7,280 bases of DNA from an uncultured Alphaproteobacteria bacterium (GTDB lineage Bacteria; Pseudomonadota; Alphaproteobacteria; Rs-D84): contig CAMHKP010000019.1 in NCBI GenBank assembly GCA_946185785.1, forward strand, positions 1-7,280, read 5' to 3'. This document shows, one piece after another, positions 1 to 7,250 of this stretch. The number at the start of each line of letters is the position of its first letter. The first letter of the stretch is position 1. The position numbers were made by a program, and so were the translations under genes. The notes beneath the pieces were generated by a model. It ran no database searches. It was not told where the DNA came from and was given only the letters and a program-made list of their open reading frames with translations.

Positions 1-348
1 ATCGTTGGTCAGTAATAGCAATCCAGTTGTTTTATAGTCCAATCGACCAATATATTTTAATCCTTGTAATTCGGGTGGTAAAAAATCATAAATAGTTTTT
101 CGCCCATCTGGGTCATTGCGAGTTGTCATCGTGTTAATTGGTTTGTGAAAGGCATATAATTTTGTTTTTGGTTTTGAACTTACTTTTTCCCCGTCCACCA
201 AAACAACATCATTGTCTTCAACAAAAAATACGGGTGTATCTACTTTTTCACCGTTCACAGAAACCATACCGCGTGCGATTAAATCTTCGGCAGCCCTGCG
301 TGAGGCAATTCCAGCATCAGCGATAAATTTAGCAAGTCTTATTTTCAT
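1..348 (-). CDS. rluB: RluB/RsuA-family rRNA pseudouridine synthase, N-terminal part (3' end outside window)
   Basis: Converts a uridine of ribosomal RNA to pseudouridine; the closest family member appears to be RluB, which modifies the 23S peptidyl-transferase region. Only the first 116 residues lie in the window, and the frame is open to the left edge. Residues 1-50 form an S4 RNA-binding domain (LAKFIADAGIASRRAAEDLI, then VSVNGEKV). The catalytic domain begins near residue 63 with FHKPINTMTTRNDPDGRKT; the TRNDPxGR signature is more RluB-like than RsuA- or RluE-like. The catalytic aspartate is D104 in GRLDYKTTGLLLLTND, a hallmark of the family. The ATG overlaps the rsmE stop codon as ATGA, and there is no convincing Shine-Dalgarno upstream, so translation is probably coupled to rsmE. 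The family call is very secure. The choice of RluB over other paralogues is inferred from the short visible part. Confidence 0.87.
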   Translation of the reverse strand, partial: MKIRLAKFIADAGIASRRAAEDLIARGMVSVNGEKVDTPVFFVEDNDVVLVDGEKVSSKPKTKLYAFHKPINTMTTRNDPDGRKTIYDFLPPELQGLKYIGRLDYKTTGLLLLTND

Positions 349-998
349 TTGTTTATTCGTGATATTGCAATTGCAGCGGCCAATTCTGCACGTAAAATTG
401 TTTTACCCAGTGATATACCGATTGCGCCAGCTTTATCTAATTCTTTAAATTCGGCATCTGAAAAGCCACCTTCGGGTCCAACAAGAATAGATTTAATTTT
501 TGTAGTGGTTGGTTGTTCTTTGCCGTATGCCACACGTTCATCTGCAAATGCGATTTTTGATAAATCTAGATCCGCAAATTTAATTGGTGCGGCAATTTCA
601 GGTACGCTGTTACGGTTTGATTGTTCGGCAGCCTCAACCGCGATTTTCTTCATACGTTCCCAATTTATGTGTGGGGTGTTTGTATGTTCGGTAATAACCG
701 GAATGATTTTCTTTACACCTAGTTGTGTTGCCATGTTTATTAAATCATCGGTGCGTTTAATCGGTGCAAAATACAGCGTGATATCACCAGATGGGTCAGT
801 ATGGCCAGTATTTTCGCCAATGATAATATTTTTTTGCGTATCATCCAGTGTCGCATTAAATTCGTTTCCGCCACCAAAAACAATAGCATTTTTTGTTCGC
901 ATAACGTGCGTCAAATAGTGCGCGGTTTCACGCGGTAATGGTATTATCATACCGTTTTGCGCATTGTCACCGATAAAAATTCTTGGTATGTTTTTCAT
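345..998 (-). CDS. rsmE: 16S rRNA (uracil1498-N3)-methyltransferase RsmE
   Basis: Cytoplasmic SPOUT-class enzyme that uses S-adenosylmethionine to methylate N3 of U1498 in helix 44 of 16S rRNA. The 217-residue product has a short PUA-like N-terminal RNA-binding part (about 1-70, with HYLTHVMRTK at 27-36). The methyltransferase part includes TQLGVKKIIPVITEHT (91-106), the EAAEQSNR motif (122-129), and the two knot motifs GPEGGFS (174-180, followed by E183) and SLGKTILRAELA (196-207). It is somewhat shorter than typical members of about 240 residues, mostly because the N-terminal domain is compact. The usual Thr of the final LRxETA motif is Leu206 (codon TTG). The start is the first ATG and gives the normal family N-terminus (MKNIPRIFIGD), but no clear Shine-Dalgarno precedes it. 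It is the first gene of an apparent two-gene unit with the downstream pseudouridine synthase and ends in TGA within the ATGA overlap. Confidence 0.95.
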   Translation of the reverse strand: MKNIPRIFIGDNAQNGMIIPLPRETAHYLTHVMRTKNAIVFGGGNEFNATLDDTQKNIIIGENTGHTDPSGDITLYFAPIKRTDDLINMATQLGVKKIIPVITEHTNTPHINWERMKKIAVEAAEQSNRNSVPEIAAPIKFADLDLSKIAFADERVAYGKEQPTTTKIKSILVGPEGGFSDAEFKELDKAGAIGISLGKTILRAELAAAIAISRINK

Positions 999-1006
999 GT
1001 TTGTGA

Positions 1007-1035
1007 TTTATTAAATACTTTTTTTCTGGTATAAT
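1007..1035 (+). promoter_or_regulatory. Extended -10 promoter for the coupling-protein gene
   Basis: A perfect -10 hexamer TATAAT at 1030-1035 is preceded by TGG at 1027-1029, forming the extended -10 motif TGnTATAAT. The -35 region is weak (TTTATT at 1007-1012, with 17-bp spacing), as is usual for extended -10 promoters. The expected start of transcription, 6-7 bases after the hexamer, falls at about 1041-1043, only 2-4 bases before the ATG at 1045. The mRNA would therefore be leaderless or nearly so. There is no Shine-Dalgarno in the 9 bases between the hexamer and the ATG. The motif is seen directly; its activity is inferred. Confidence 0.65.
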
Positions 1036-1040
1036 CATAA
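1012..1040 (-). promoter_or_regulatory. Weak candidate promoter for rsmE
   Basis: Reading leftward, a TTATGA hexamer (1040-1035) lies 17 bp from a TATTTA hexamer (1017-1012). Each matches the sigma70 consensus at only 3 of 6 positions. Since rsmE faces away from the coupling-protein gene, its promoter must lie in this 46-bp gap or inside the neighbouring gene. If this candidate is right, the transcript would start only a few bases before the rsmE ATG, and its -35 box would overlap the -10 box of the opposite promoter. This is inference from position and weak matches. Confidence 0.25.
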
Positions 1041-1044
1041 CACA

Positions 1045-3246
1045 ATGGCTAATCAGTTCAAGATTTTATCTGCGGGTGGTAAAGGCAAGGGGCTAAATAT
1101 TTTTAGTTCTTCGTCTTATAAAGAACACGAACGTACCCCAATGGCGCGCACTTTCTGGGAATTGCGCTGGGTTGTGACGATTTGGATTGTTTGTGCGCTG
1201 GCGTTTGGATTGTCATTTGTCTTGGAACATGTTTGGCGTTATGGTTGGTCGCCAGCATCGGCCATTTGGACGAAAATCTATCTTCACAATGCGATAACAA
1301 CGGCTGGTATGTCGGTAATTGCAGAAATTCCATCATGGTTGGTACGTTGTTTAATGTACACAGATATGGCATGTATGGCACCATTGTTCCCAATAATTGC
1401 GTATTATGTTATGGCGGACAGTGAATTAGTCAAAGAATTTAACCCGAATGATAAGGATAAATTAGACGAAAAATCGTCCAGGAAGGCAAACAAAGAAGAT
1501 ATTGAAAAAATGGGTCTGTTAAAGGGCTTTATGATGGTTTTGGGGTATTTCAAGAAAAAACCACTTATGATGGACGAATGTTTATCCACATTGTGTGTTG
1601 CGCCCCCGGGAACTGGTAAAACCCAAGGTGTCGTTATACCAACGATTTTTGAATGTAACGAAGTTTCAATGATTATTAACGATCCGAAGCCAGAACTGAA
1701 ACAACAAACGTCTGCATATCGTGCAACTGTTGGGCCAGTGTTTATTATGAATTGGGCGGGTCAAGATGACCCAGAACGCGGTATTTATTATCCGTCATGG
1801 AATCCGTTGTCGCCAGAGCATGTTCCGTTTAATACCGAACAGCGTGATTTATACATCGATTCAATTTGCAATGTTTTGGTTCAAGAAACCCCAAAGGATC
1901 CACACTGGGGTATCACGGGGCGCGCAGGGTTGTCTGGGTTTATCAGTTTTATTGTGTCGAAAATTGAACGTGCCAAGGCAGACGATTATTTTTATGCACG
2001 TATAAAATCGGGCGAATTTAATGCCGACGATGCGGCAGTGTTAAGCGATTATTACCTGTCTATGACTGATGATCCAAATGCGTTTGCTGCGGTTGCATTA
2101 CTACAACGTGGTGAATTAAATGAATCAAATTATGTTCATGTTGGTACATGGGATCATATTCCAGATGCGTGGATTGGTAAAGAGGCGTCTATGGCAATGA
2201 TTCTTGATTGGTTAAATGCATCTGAATTGGCTGTCGCGGCAGATTTGGAAGAACGTCGTCGCCAAGGCGACCAGATGGTTATGATGGCAGACCCAATGAA
2301 AGATGTGTTTATGAATGCGGTTGACGAAGCACGCAGATATGCATATTCACATCGTGCAATTTTGGAATTGACCCAATTGGCAAATACACCCGATAAAGAA
2401 CGTGGTTCAATTTTATCAACAATTATGGCGGGCTTGTCCATATTCCGTAATGCTGCGGTACGTAATCGCACCAGTCATTCGGATTTCCACTTCAGTGATT
2501 TGCGCGGAATGGTTGATCCACGTGATGGCAAGATTAAACCAGTTTCGGTATATCTGTCCATTAACATGGTTGATGCAGAAGCGTTAAACCCAATTACTGG
2601 TATATTCATTGAATTGATGTCCAGTTATTTGTTGGCAAATGCACCCGAAGCAGTGCGTGATGGTAAAAAATTAGGGCCATATCCAGTACTGTTTGTGTTA
2701 GATGAAATGCCCAAGATGATGAAATTGCAAGCGGTGATTCAGGGACCAGATTTGGGACGTGGTCAAAAGATTTCATACCTTATCATTGGTCAAGATTTAC
2801 ACCAAATTCAAGAAAAATATGGTGCAGATGCGGCGGCAACGATTATTTCAACAACTGCAGCCAAGATTGTTATGCGACAGAATGATCCAGATACCGCGAA
2901 AAGATTTTCAGATATGATGGGTGAGAAAATTAAAATAAAAACCGTCAAAGGACCAGATGGCAAAGACAAAGATGAAAAAACACCAGAATTGTTATATTCA
3001 CCAATGGATATTATGAAATTGTCGGCTGATAAACAGCTTGTCATATTCCAAGGGTGGTACCATCGTCCAATCGAAGCAGACAAACAATTTGCATTTAAAG
3101 ATCCACGGCTTAGTGAATATATCAAAATGGGTGAATCATCACCATTGCCAGAATTTTTAATTCCATCACATCATGCGATTATGGGATACCCTGGGAAACC
3201 GCGTATGTATAATCCGGCAACGGGTGAATTAAAAGAATTTGTATAA
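1045..3246 (+). CDS. VirD4/TraG-family type IV secretion coupling ATPase
   Basis: Membrane-anchored hexameric ATPase that recruits DNA-protein or effector substrates and passes them to a type IV secretion channel. The 733-residue protein has a basic cytoplasmic N-terminus and two predicted membrane helices (about 42-60 and 107-123). The Walker A motif is APPGTGKT (186-193, K192), followed by NDPKPEL, matching the family's DxKGE segment, and SWNPLS. Further family motifs are GSILSTI (454-460), SDF (479-481), Walker B VLFVLDEMP (548-556, D553/E554), IIGQDLHQIQEKYG (580-593) and NDPDTAKRFSDMMG (from 613). Walker A and B are 361 residues apart, well beyond my recollection of about 220 in TrwB, so the all-alpha domain region (about 300-450) looks enlarged. 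The usual GSARWA-like motif before Walker A is not recognisable. This ATG follows an extended -10 box without a Shine-Dalgarno; Met33 is the next possible start but would trim the N-terminus. It stands alone between housekeeping genes. Substrate unknown. Confidence 0.88.
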   Translation: MANQFKILSAGGKGKGLNIFSSSSYKEHERTPMARTFWELRWVVTIWIVCALAFGLSFVLEHVWRYGWSPASAIWTKIYLHNAITTAGMSVIAEIPSWLVRCLMYTDMACMAPLFPIIAYYVMADSELVKEFNPNDKDKLDEKSSRKANKEDIEKMGLLKGFMMVLGYFKKKPLMMDECLSTLCVAPPGTGKTQGVVIPTIFECNEVSMIINDPKPELKQQTSAYRATVGPVFIMNWAGQDDPERGIYYPSWNPLSPEHVPFNTEQRDLYIDSICNVLVQETPKDPHWGITGRAGLSGFISFIVSKIERAKADDYFYARIKSGEFNADDAAVLSDYYLSMTDDPNAFAAVALLQRGELNESNYVHVGTWDHIPDAWIGKEASMAMILDWLNASELAVAADLEERRRQGDQMVMMADPMKDVFMNAVDEARRYAYSHRAILELTQLANTPDKERGSILSTIMAGLSIFRNAAVRNRTSHSDFHFSDLRGMVDPRDGKIKPVSVYLSINMVDAEALNPITGIFIELMSSYLLANAPEAVRDGKKLGPYPVLFVLDEMPKMMKLQAVIQGPDLGRGQKISYLIIGQDLHQIQEKYGADAAATIISTTAAKIVMRQNDPDTAKRFSDMMGEKIKIKTVKGPDGKDKDEKTPELLYSPMDIMKLSADKQLVIFQGWYHRPIEADKQFAFKDPRLSEYIKMGESSPLPEFLIPSHHAIMGYPGKPRMYNPATGELKEFV

Positions 3247-3274
3247 AAAACACCGGCAATTGCCGGTGTTTTTT
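3245..3274. terminator. Bidirectional intrinsic terminator between convergent genes
   Basis: A perfect 30-bp palindrome: six A, a 7-bp GC-rich stem arm CACCGGC, loop AATT, the matching arm GCCGGTG, then six T. Either strand reads as a stem-loop followed by a U run, so it can end both the rightward coupling-protein transcript and the leftward nusA-infB transcript. Its left end overlaps the TAA stop (3244-3246) of the coupling-protein gene, and the infB stop is 17 bp to its right. Confidence 0.93.
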
Positions 3275-3291
3275 GTGTTTTATTTGATTTT

Positions 3292-5661
3292 TTACAACTG
3301 TGTTTTTACTTCTTGAACTTCATAGCATTCAACACGGTCACCTTCCTTCAGGTCGTTATATTTTTCAAAACTCATACCGAATTCAACGCCATTGGTGACT
3401 TCGCTAACTTCGTTCTTTTCACGACGCAACTGACCAATTTTACCATCGTAAATAACAACGTTGTCACGCAGCAAGCGTACGAATGCGCTTTTCTTGATAA
3501 CGCCTTCGCTGACACGGCAACCGGCAACACGTACCCCCTTGCCCACTGTGAACAACGCGATAACATCAGCGTAACCGATAAAGTTTTCTTTCTTTTCTGG
3601 TGCCAATTTACCAGACAAGATTTCTTTGATTTCATCGGTAATACGATACACAACACTGTGATAGCGAATATCAACACCGGCATTTCGTGCCATGTCGCGA
3701 ACACCAGCATCTGCACGAACGTTAAATGCGATAATAACAGCGTTTGATGCAGTGGCCAGTCTAATATCACCTTCGGTAATTTGGCCAACACCAGATGACA
3801 AGATTTCAACACCGGCTTTATCAGTATTAATGTCTTTTAACATGTCGACAATGGCTTCAACACTGCCTTGAACATCGGCACGCAAAATAATTGGCAATGT
3901 AAGTTTTTTATCGCCATCGCGTTTTGCAAACAATTCTTGCAATGACGAACGTTTAACAGCATTTGCCTTGTCTTTTGCTTGTTGTGTGCGATACGCGGCA
4001 ACTTCCCTTGTTTGTGCTTCGGTTTCCATAACGTGTAATTCATCGCCTGCCAATGGCACCGCATCAAGTCCTAAAACAATTGCTGGTTGACCCGGACGTA
4101 CAGATTTAACACGTTCGCCAGATGAATTTATCAAACCACGTACACGACCAAATGTTTCGCCAACAACGAACACATCACCAATCTTTAATGTGCCTTGACG
4201 TACCAAAACGGTTGCAACAGCACCCAGACCGCGTTCCATTTTTGCCTCTACTACGTGGGCAACCGCTGGCATTTCTGGGTCAGCTGTCAAATCCATCATA
4301 CTGGCCTGTAAAAGAATTGCTTCTTCTAGCTTATCAAGGCCAATTTTGTTCTTGGCAGAAATTTCAACACATTGAACATCGCCACCCATGTCTTCAACTT
4401 GAACTTCTTGTTGCAACAAGTCTGTCTTAACACGTTGTGGGTTGGCTTCTGGTAAATCAATCTTGTTAATAGCAACGATAAATGGCACATTAGCCGCACG
4501 AATATGGTTTATGGCCTCGATTGTCTGTGGCATGATAGAATCATTAGCCGCAACAACCAAAACAACGATATCGGCCATTTGTGCGCCACGTGCGCGCATT
4601 GCGGTAAATGTTTCGTGACCTGGGGTATCCAAGAACGTTATCATTGCACCCGATGTTGATTTAACTTCGTATGCGGAAACATGCTGGGTAATACCACCTG
4701 CTTCGCCAGCCGCAACATGTGCATTGCGGAACGCGTCCAAAAGCGATGTTTTACCATGGTCAACGTGTCCCACAACGGTTACCACCGGTGGACGTGGTTG
4801 TAATTTTGCTGGATCTGGCTTGCGTTCTAATTGTTCGGCATATGGTTTAACAACAACACGTTTTACCGTTGCGCCAAATTCGCCAGCAATCAGTTCGGCT
4901 GTATCGGCATCAATAGATTGGTTGACGGACGCCATCATACCCATTTCCATCAATTTTTTGATAACATTACCAACCTTTTCAGCCATAGCTGCGGCCAAAT
5001 CTTTGACAGTTATTGTTTCGCCAATTGTCACTTCGTGGGCAACTTTCTGTGGCGCGTTAAATATTGCGCGTGCTTTTTCACGAAAACGTTTTAATGAAGC
5101 TTCTGATCTGCGGCGATTTGCGCCACGAATGCCAATTTCGTCATCGTCGTCATCGCCACCGATAACAATGTCGTGAATTGAAATTTTGCCCGACTTTTTG
5201 AAGTCTTTTTTGTAATTGTTTTTCTGTGGGCGGTCTTCGTCAATTTCACGCGAATTGTGGTTACGAGAACCGTTGGCGTTTTGTGATTGTTTCTTAGAGC
5301 TTTGGCGGTCTTCTACTTCTGGCACTTCGGCAGCTGCATTTTCACGTGCAGCCAATTGCGATTTAACCTGTTCGTATTCATCGGCTTCGCGTGCGATTTC
5401 AGCCTCTCTGGCAGCACGTTGTGCTTCTTCGGCAGCCTCCCTAGCTTTGCGTTCTTCTTCGCGTGCACGTGCTGCTTCCAGTACTGCGCGCAACTTTTCA
5501 TCAGCCGCACTGTGTGGCTGTGATGGTGTTGTTGGTTCTTCGCGCAATTCCTTGCTGCCTGGGGCAACAATACGACGACGGCGTTCAACAAAAACGGAAT
5601 CGCCCTTTTTGCTGTGCACTGCGTCCAATGTTACAGATTTTCCAAGTGTCAGTGTTGCCAT
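3292..5661 (-). CDS. infB: Translation initiation factor IF-2
   Basis: GTPase that places initiator fMet-tRNA on the 30S subunit and promotes 50S joining. In the 789 residues, 1-32 form the N-terminal segment seen in alphaproteobacterial IF2. Residues 55-110 form a highly charged Ala/Arg/Glu helix, likely coiled coil; 115-160 are polar and basic, and 168-176 are acidic (GGDDDDDEI). The IF2_N domain spans about 208-270. The G domain carries G1 GHVDHGKT (298-305), G2 GGITQH (322-327), G3 DTPGHE (345-350), G4 NKID (399-402) and G5 SAK (435-437). Domain II, domain III ([12 protein letters not shown], 593-604) and the fMet-tRNA-binding C-terminal domain ([20 protein letters not shown], 696-715) follow. 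The chosen ATG has GGAG 6 bases upstream, inside a small hairpin. The gene follows nusA after 36 bp and shares a terminator with the convergent coupling-protein gene. All catalytic motifs are intact. Confidence 0.98.
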   Translation of the reverse strand: MATLTLGKSVTLDAVHSKKGDSVFVERRRRIVAPGSKELREEPTTPSQPHSAADEKLRAVLEAARAREEERKAREAAEEAQRAAREAEIAREADEYEQVKSQLAARENAAAEVPEVEDRQSSKKQSQNANGSRNHNSREIDEDRPQKNNYKKDFKKSGKISIHDIVIGGDDDDDEIGIRGANRRRSEASLKRFREKARAIFNAPQKVAHEVTIGETITVKDLAAAMAEKVGNVIKKLMEMGMMASVNQSIDADTAELIAGEFGATVKRVVVKPYAEQLERKPDPAKLQPRPPVVTVVGHVDHGKTSLLDAFRNAHVAAGEAGGITQHVSAYEVKSTSGAMITFLDTPGHETFTAMRARGAQMADIVVLVVAANDSIMPQTIEAINHIRAANVPFIVAINKIDLPEANPQRVKTDLLQQEVQVEDMGGDVQCVEISAKNKIGLDKLEEAILLQASMMDLTADPEMPAVAHVVEAKMERGLGAVATVLVRQGTLKIGDVFVVGETFGRVRGLINSSGERVKSVRPGQPAIVLGLDAVPLAGDELHVMETEAQTREVAAYRTQQAKDKANAVKRSSLQELFAKRDGDKKLTLPIILRADVQGSVEAIVDMLKDINTDKAGVEILSSGVGQITEGDIRLATASNAVIIAFNVRADAGVRDMARNAGVDIRYHSVVYRITDEIKEILSGKLAPEKKENFIGYADVIALFTVGKGVRVAGCRVSEGVIKKSAFVRLLRDNVVIYDGKIGQLRREKNEVSEVTNGVEFGMSFEKYNDLKEGDRVECYEVQEVKTQL

Positions 5662-5680
5662 TAAATACTCCGTATTTTAA
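5661..5680 (-). promoter_or_regulatory. infB ribosome binding site in the loop of a small hairpin
   Basis: The Shine-Dalgarno GGAG (5671-5668) lies 6 bases before the infB ATG. It is flanked by a perfect 6-bp inverted repeat, AAATAC and GTATTT (5677-5672 and 5668-5663), which leaves GGA as the loop. With one bulged base the pairing can extend so that the A of the start codon is included. The stem is almost entirely A-U, so it would be marginal at growth temperature. The repeat is seen directly; a regulatory effect is inference. Confidence 0.5.
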
Positions 5681-5697
5681 TGTTTAACCGTTTGCCC

Positions 5698-7236
5698 TTA
5701 TTCTTCGTCTTGGGTTATGCCATATGCGACTTCGCGTGCCTTCATAATAACACGACCAGCCAAGCGTTCGCTCATTGTGTCTTCACCCAAGATTTCGACC
5801 AATTCATCAGATGCTAAATCAGCCAAATCAGCAACAGATTTAATGCCGTTTTCACCCAATTTCATAATGATTGGACGTTTGATAAAGTCAAACTTTAACA
5901 AGTCATCAGACATGCCCAATTTGTGGCCATTGTCGATATAATCTTGTTCCAGTTTAGCCAGATAATCTTTTGCACGTTTTTGTAATTCAGCCGCCAAATC
6001 TGGTGTGAACCCTTCGATAGATTCAAGTTCGCTGCTGTCTACGAATGCGACTTCTTCAACTGTACGGAAGCCTTCGGTAATCAACAAGTGTGCAATCATT
6101 TCATCAACATCTAATGCAGTGATGAACAATTCTGTCTTTTCCTTGAATTCCTTGGCACGACGTTCTTGTTCTTCGGTTTCATTCATAACATCAATATTCC
6201 AACCGGTTAATTGTGATGCCAGACGGACATTTTGACCGCGACGACCAATCGCCAATGATTGTTGATCTTCGTTCACAACAACTGCCGCTGTATGTGTATC
6301 TTCATCAACGATAATTTTGGCAACCTTGGCTGGCTGCATTGCATTGACGATGAACACAGCTGGGTCTTCGGAATACAAGATAACGTCAATCTTTTCACCA
6401 TGACATTCGTTGATAACTGGTTGAATACGTGTACCTTTGATACCAACAGTCATACCAACCGCATCAATAGATGGATCAGACGTTTCCACAGCAATTTTAG
6501 CATGTGAACCAGGTGCACGAGATACAGATTTGATTTTAATTAAGCCTTCGTAAATTTCAGGCACTTCTTGGACAAACAACTTTTCCATAAACATAGGATG
6601 TGTACGGGTCAAGAATATTTGTGGACCAGAATTTGAACGCGCAACATCCATGATAAGTGCACGAACACGATCACCAACCGCCAAACGTTCGCCTGGGATA
6701 AGTTCGCTGCCCTTGATATAACCTTCGGCTTTGCCGTTGATATCAACAAACACGTTGCCAAATTCAATACGTTTTACAACACCAGATACGATGTCGCCAA
6801 TGTTGTCTTTGAATTCTTCGTATTGACGACCCTTTTCTGCATCGCGTACACGTGCAGTCATGATTTGACGTGCGGTTTGGAAAGCCATACGGCCAAATTC
6901 AGGTTCTGGCAATTGGTCTTCGACCACATCGCCAACAGATGGGTTTTTAGCATATTTCTTGGCCTGGGCCACAGTTAACATTGTGCTTGGATCATATTCT
7001 TCGCCAACGCTTTCTGGTGATTCAATCACAGAAAACAAACGTTTTACGTGAATTGCACCGTTTTTGCGGTCAATATCTGCGACAATGTTAAATTCTTCGC
7101 CATATTTATGTTTAGCGATTTTAGCAATGGCCGCTTCCAGTGATTCAATAACAATTTCGCGATCAATTTGTTTTTCTTGAGCCAACGAGTCAATGGCCAA
7201 CAACAAATCTTGACGAGGCATAGATTCAAAAGACAT
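5698..7236 (-). CDS. nusA: Transcription termination/antitermination protein NusA
   Basis: RNA polymerase-associated factor that modulates pausing, intrinsic termination and antitermination. In the 512 residues, the N-terminal polymerase-binding domain covers about 1-135. The S1 domain covers 136-210 (GDIVSGVVKRIEFGNVFVDI). KH1 covers about 230-300, with APGSHAKIAV and the GxxG loop GIKG (265-268); KH2 covers about 301-370, with IGRRGQNVRLASQL and the GxxG loop GRRG (331-334). Two C-terminal helix-hairpin-helix acidic repeats lie at about 375-430 and 455-507, the second ending in EDTMSERLAGRVIMKAREVA. Length and domain order are normal for a proteobacterial NusA with both acidic repeats. In KH1 the usual DPVGACVG reads DAVGMTVG (258-265). 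The start is supported by AAGGAG 8 bases upstream rather than by the alternative Met6. The gene leads into infB after 36 bp without an intervening ylxR. Confidence 0.98.
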   Translation of the reverse strand: MSFESMPRQDLLLAIDSLAQEKQIDREIVIESLEAAIAKIAKHKYGEEFNIVADIDRKNGAIHVKRLFSVIESPESVGEEYDPSTMLTVAQAKKYAKNPSVGDVVEDQLPEPEFGRMAFQTARQIMTARVRDAEKGRQYEEFKDNIGDIVSGVVKRIEFGNVFVDINGKAEGYIKGSELIPGERLAVGDRVRALIMDVARSNSGPQIFLTRTHPMFMEKLFVQEVPEIYEGLIKIKSVSRAPGSHAKIAVETSDPSIDAVGMTVGIKGTRIQPVINECHGEKIDVILYSEDPAVFIVNAMQPAKVAKIIVDEDTHTAAVVVNEDQQSLAIGRRGQNVRLASQLTGWNIDVMNETEEQERRAKEFKEKTELFITALDVDEMIAHLLITEGFRTVEEVAFVDSSELESIEGFTPDLAAELQKRAKDYLAKLEQDYIDNGHKLGMSDDLLKFDFIKRPIIMKLGENGIKSVADLADLASDELVEILGEDTMSERLAGRVIMKAREVAYGITQDEE

Positions 7237-7244
7237 GTCTGTAT

Positions 7245-7250
7245 CTCCTT
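7245..7250 (-). promoter_or_regulatory. Shine-Dalgarno of nusA
   Basis: AAGGAG, read leftward, lies 8 bases before the nusA ATG (7236-7234). It is the strongest ribosome binding site in the window and fixes the start at Met1 rather than Met6. The bases further right (7251-7280) show no promoter motif that I can support. TAA triplets at 7268-7266 and 7264-7262 could end an upstream gene. Confidence 0.85.

Noticed and set aside
168..242. Similar segments in the RluB-like protein (VNGEKV and VDGEKV, 20 residues apart) as an internal duplication
   Set aside because: The match is short and falls in the beta strands at the end of the S4 domain and in the linker, where such residues recur by chance.
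349..918. A 189-codon open frame on the plus strand opposite rsmE
   Set aside because: The minus-strand frame carries all RsmE motifs and a proper start. The opposite frame has no recognisable domain and is a by-product of codon use.
1141..1143. Met33 as the true start of the coupling protein
   Set aside because: It has no Shine-Dalgarno or promoter placed for it, while the upstream ATG sits just after a strong extended -10 box. It remains a minor alternative.
1045..3246. The coupling protein as part of an integrated conjugative or mobile element
   Set aside because: No integrase, relaxase, tRNA target, direct repeats or base-composition break is seen; the gene is neatly bounded by its own promoter and terminator between core genes.
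4724..5680. Long plus-strand open frames opposite infB (4724-5176 and 5216-5680)
   Set aside because: They mirror the Ala/Arg/Glu-rich and G-domain coding of IF2, giving Ser/Ala-rich or low-complexity translations with no known fold and no supporting start signals.
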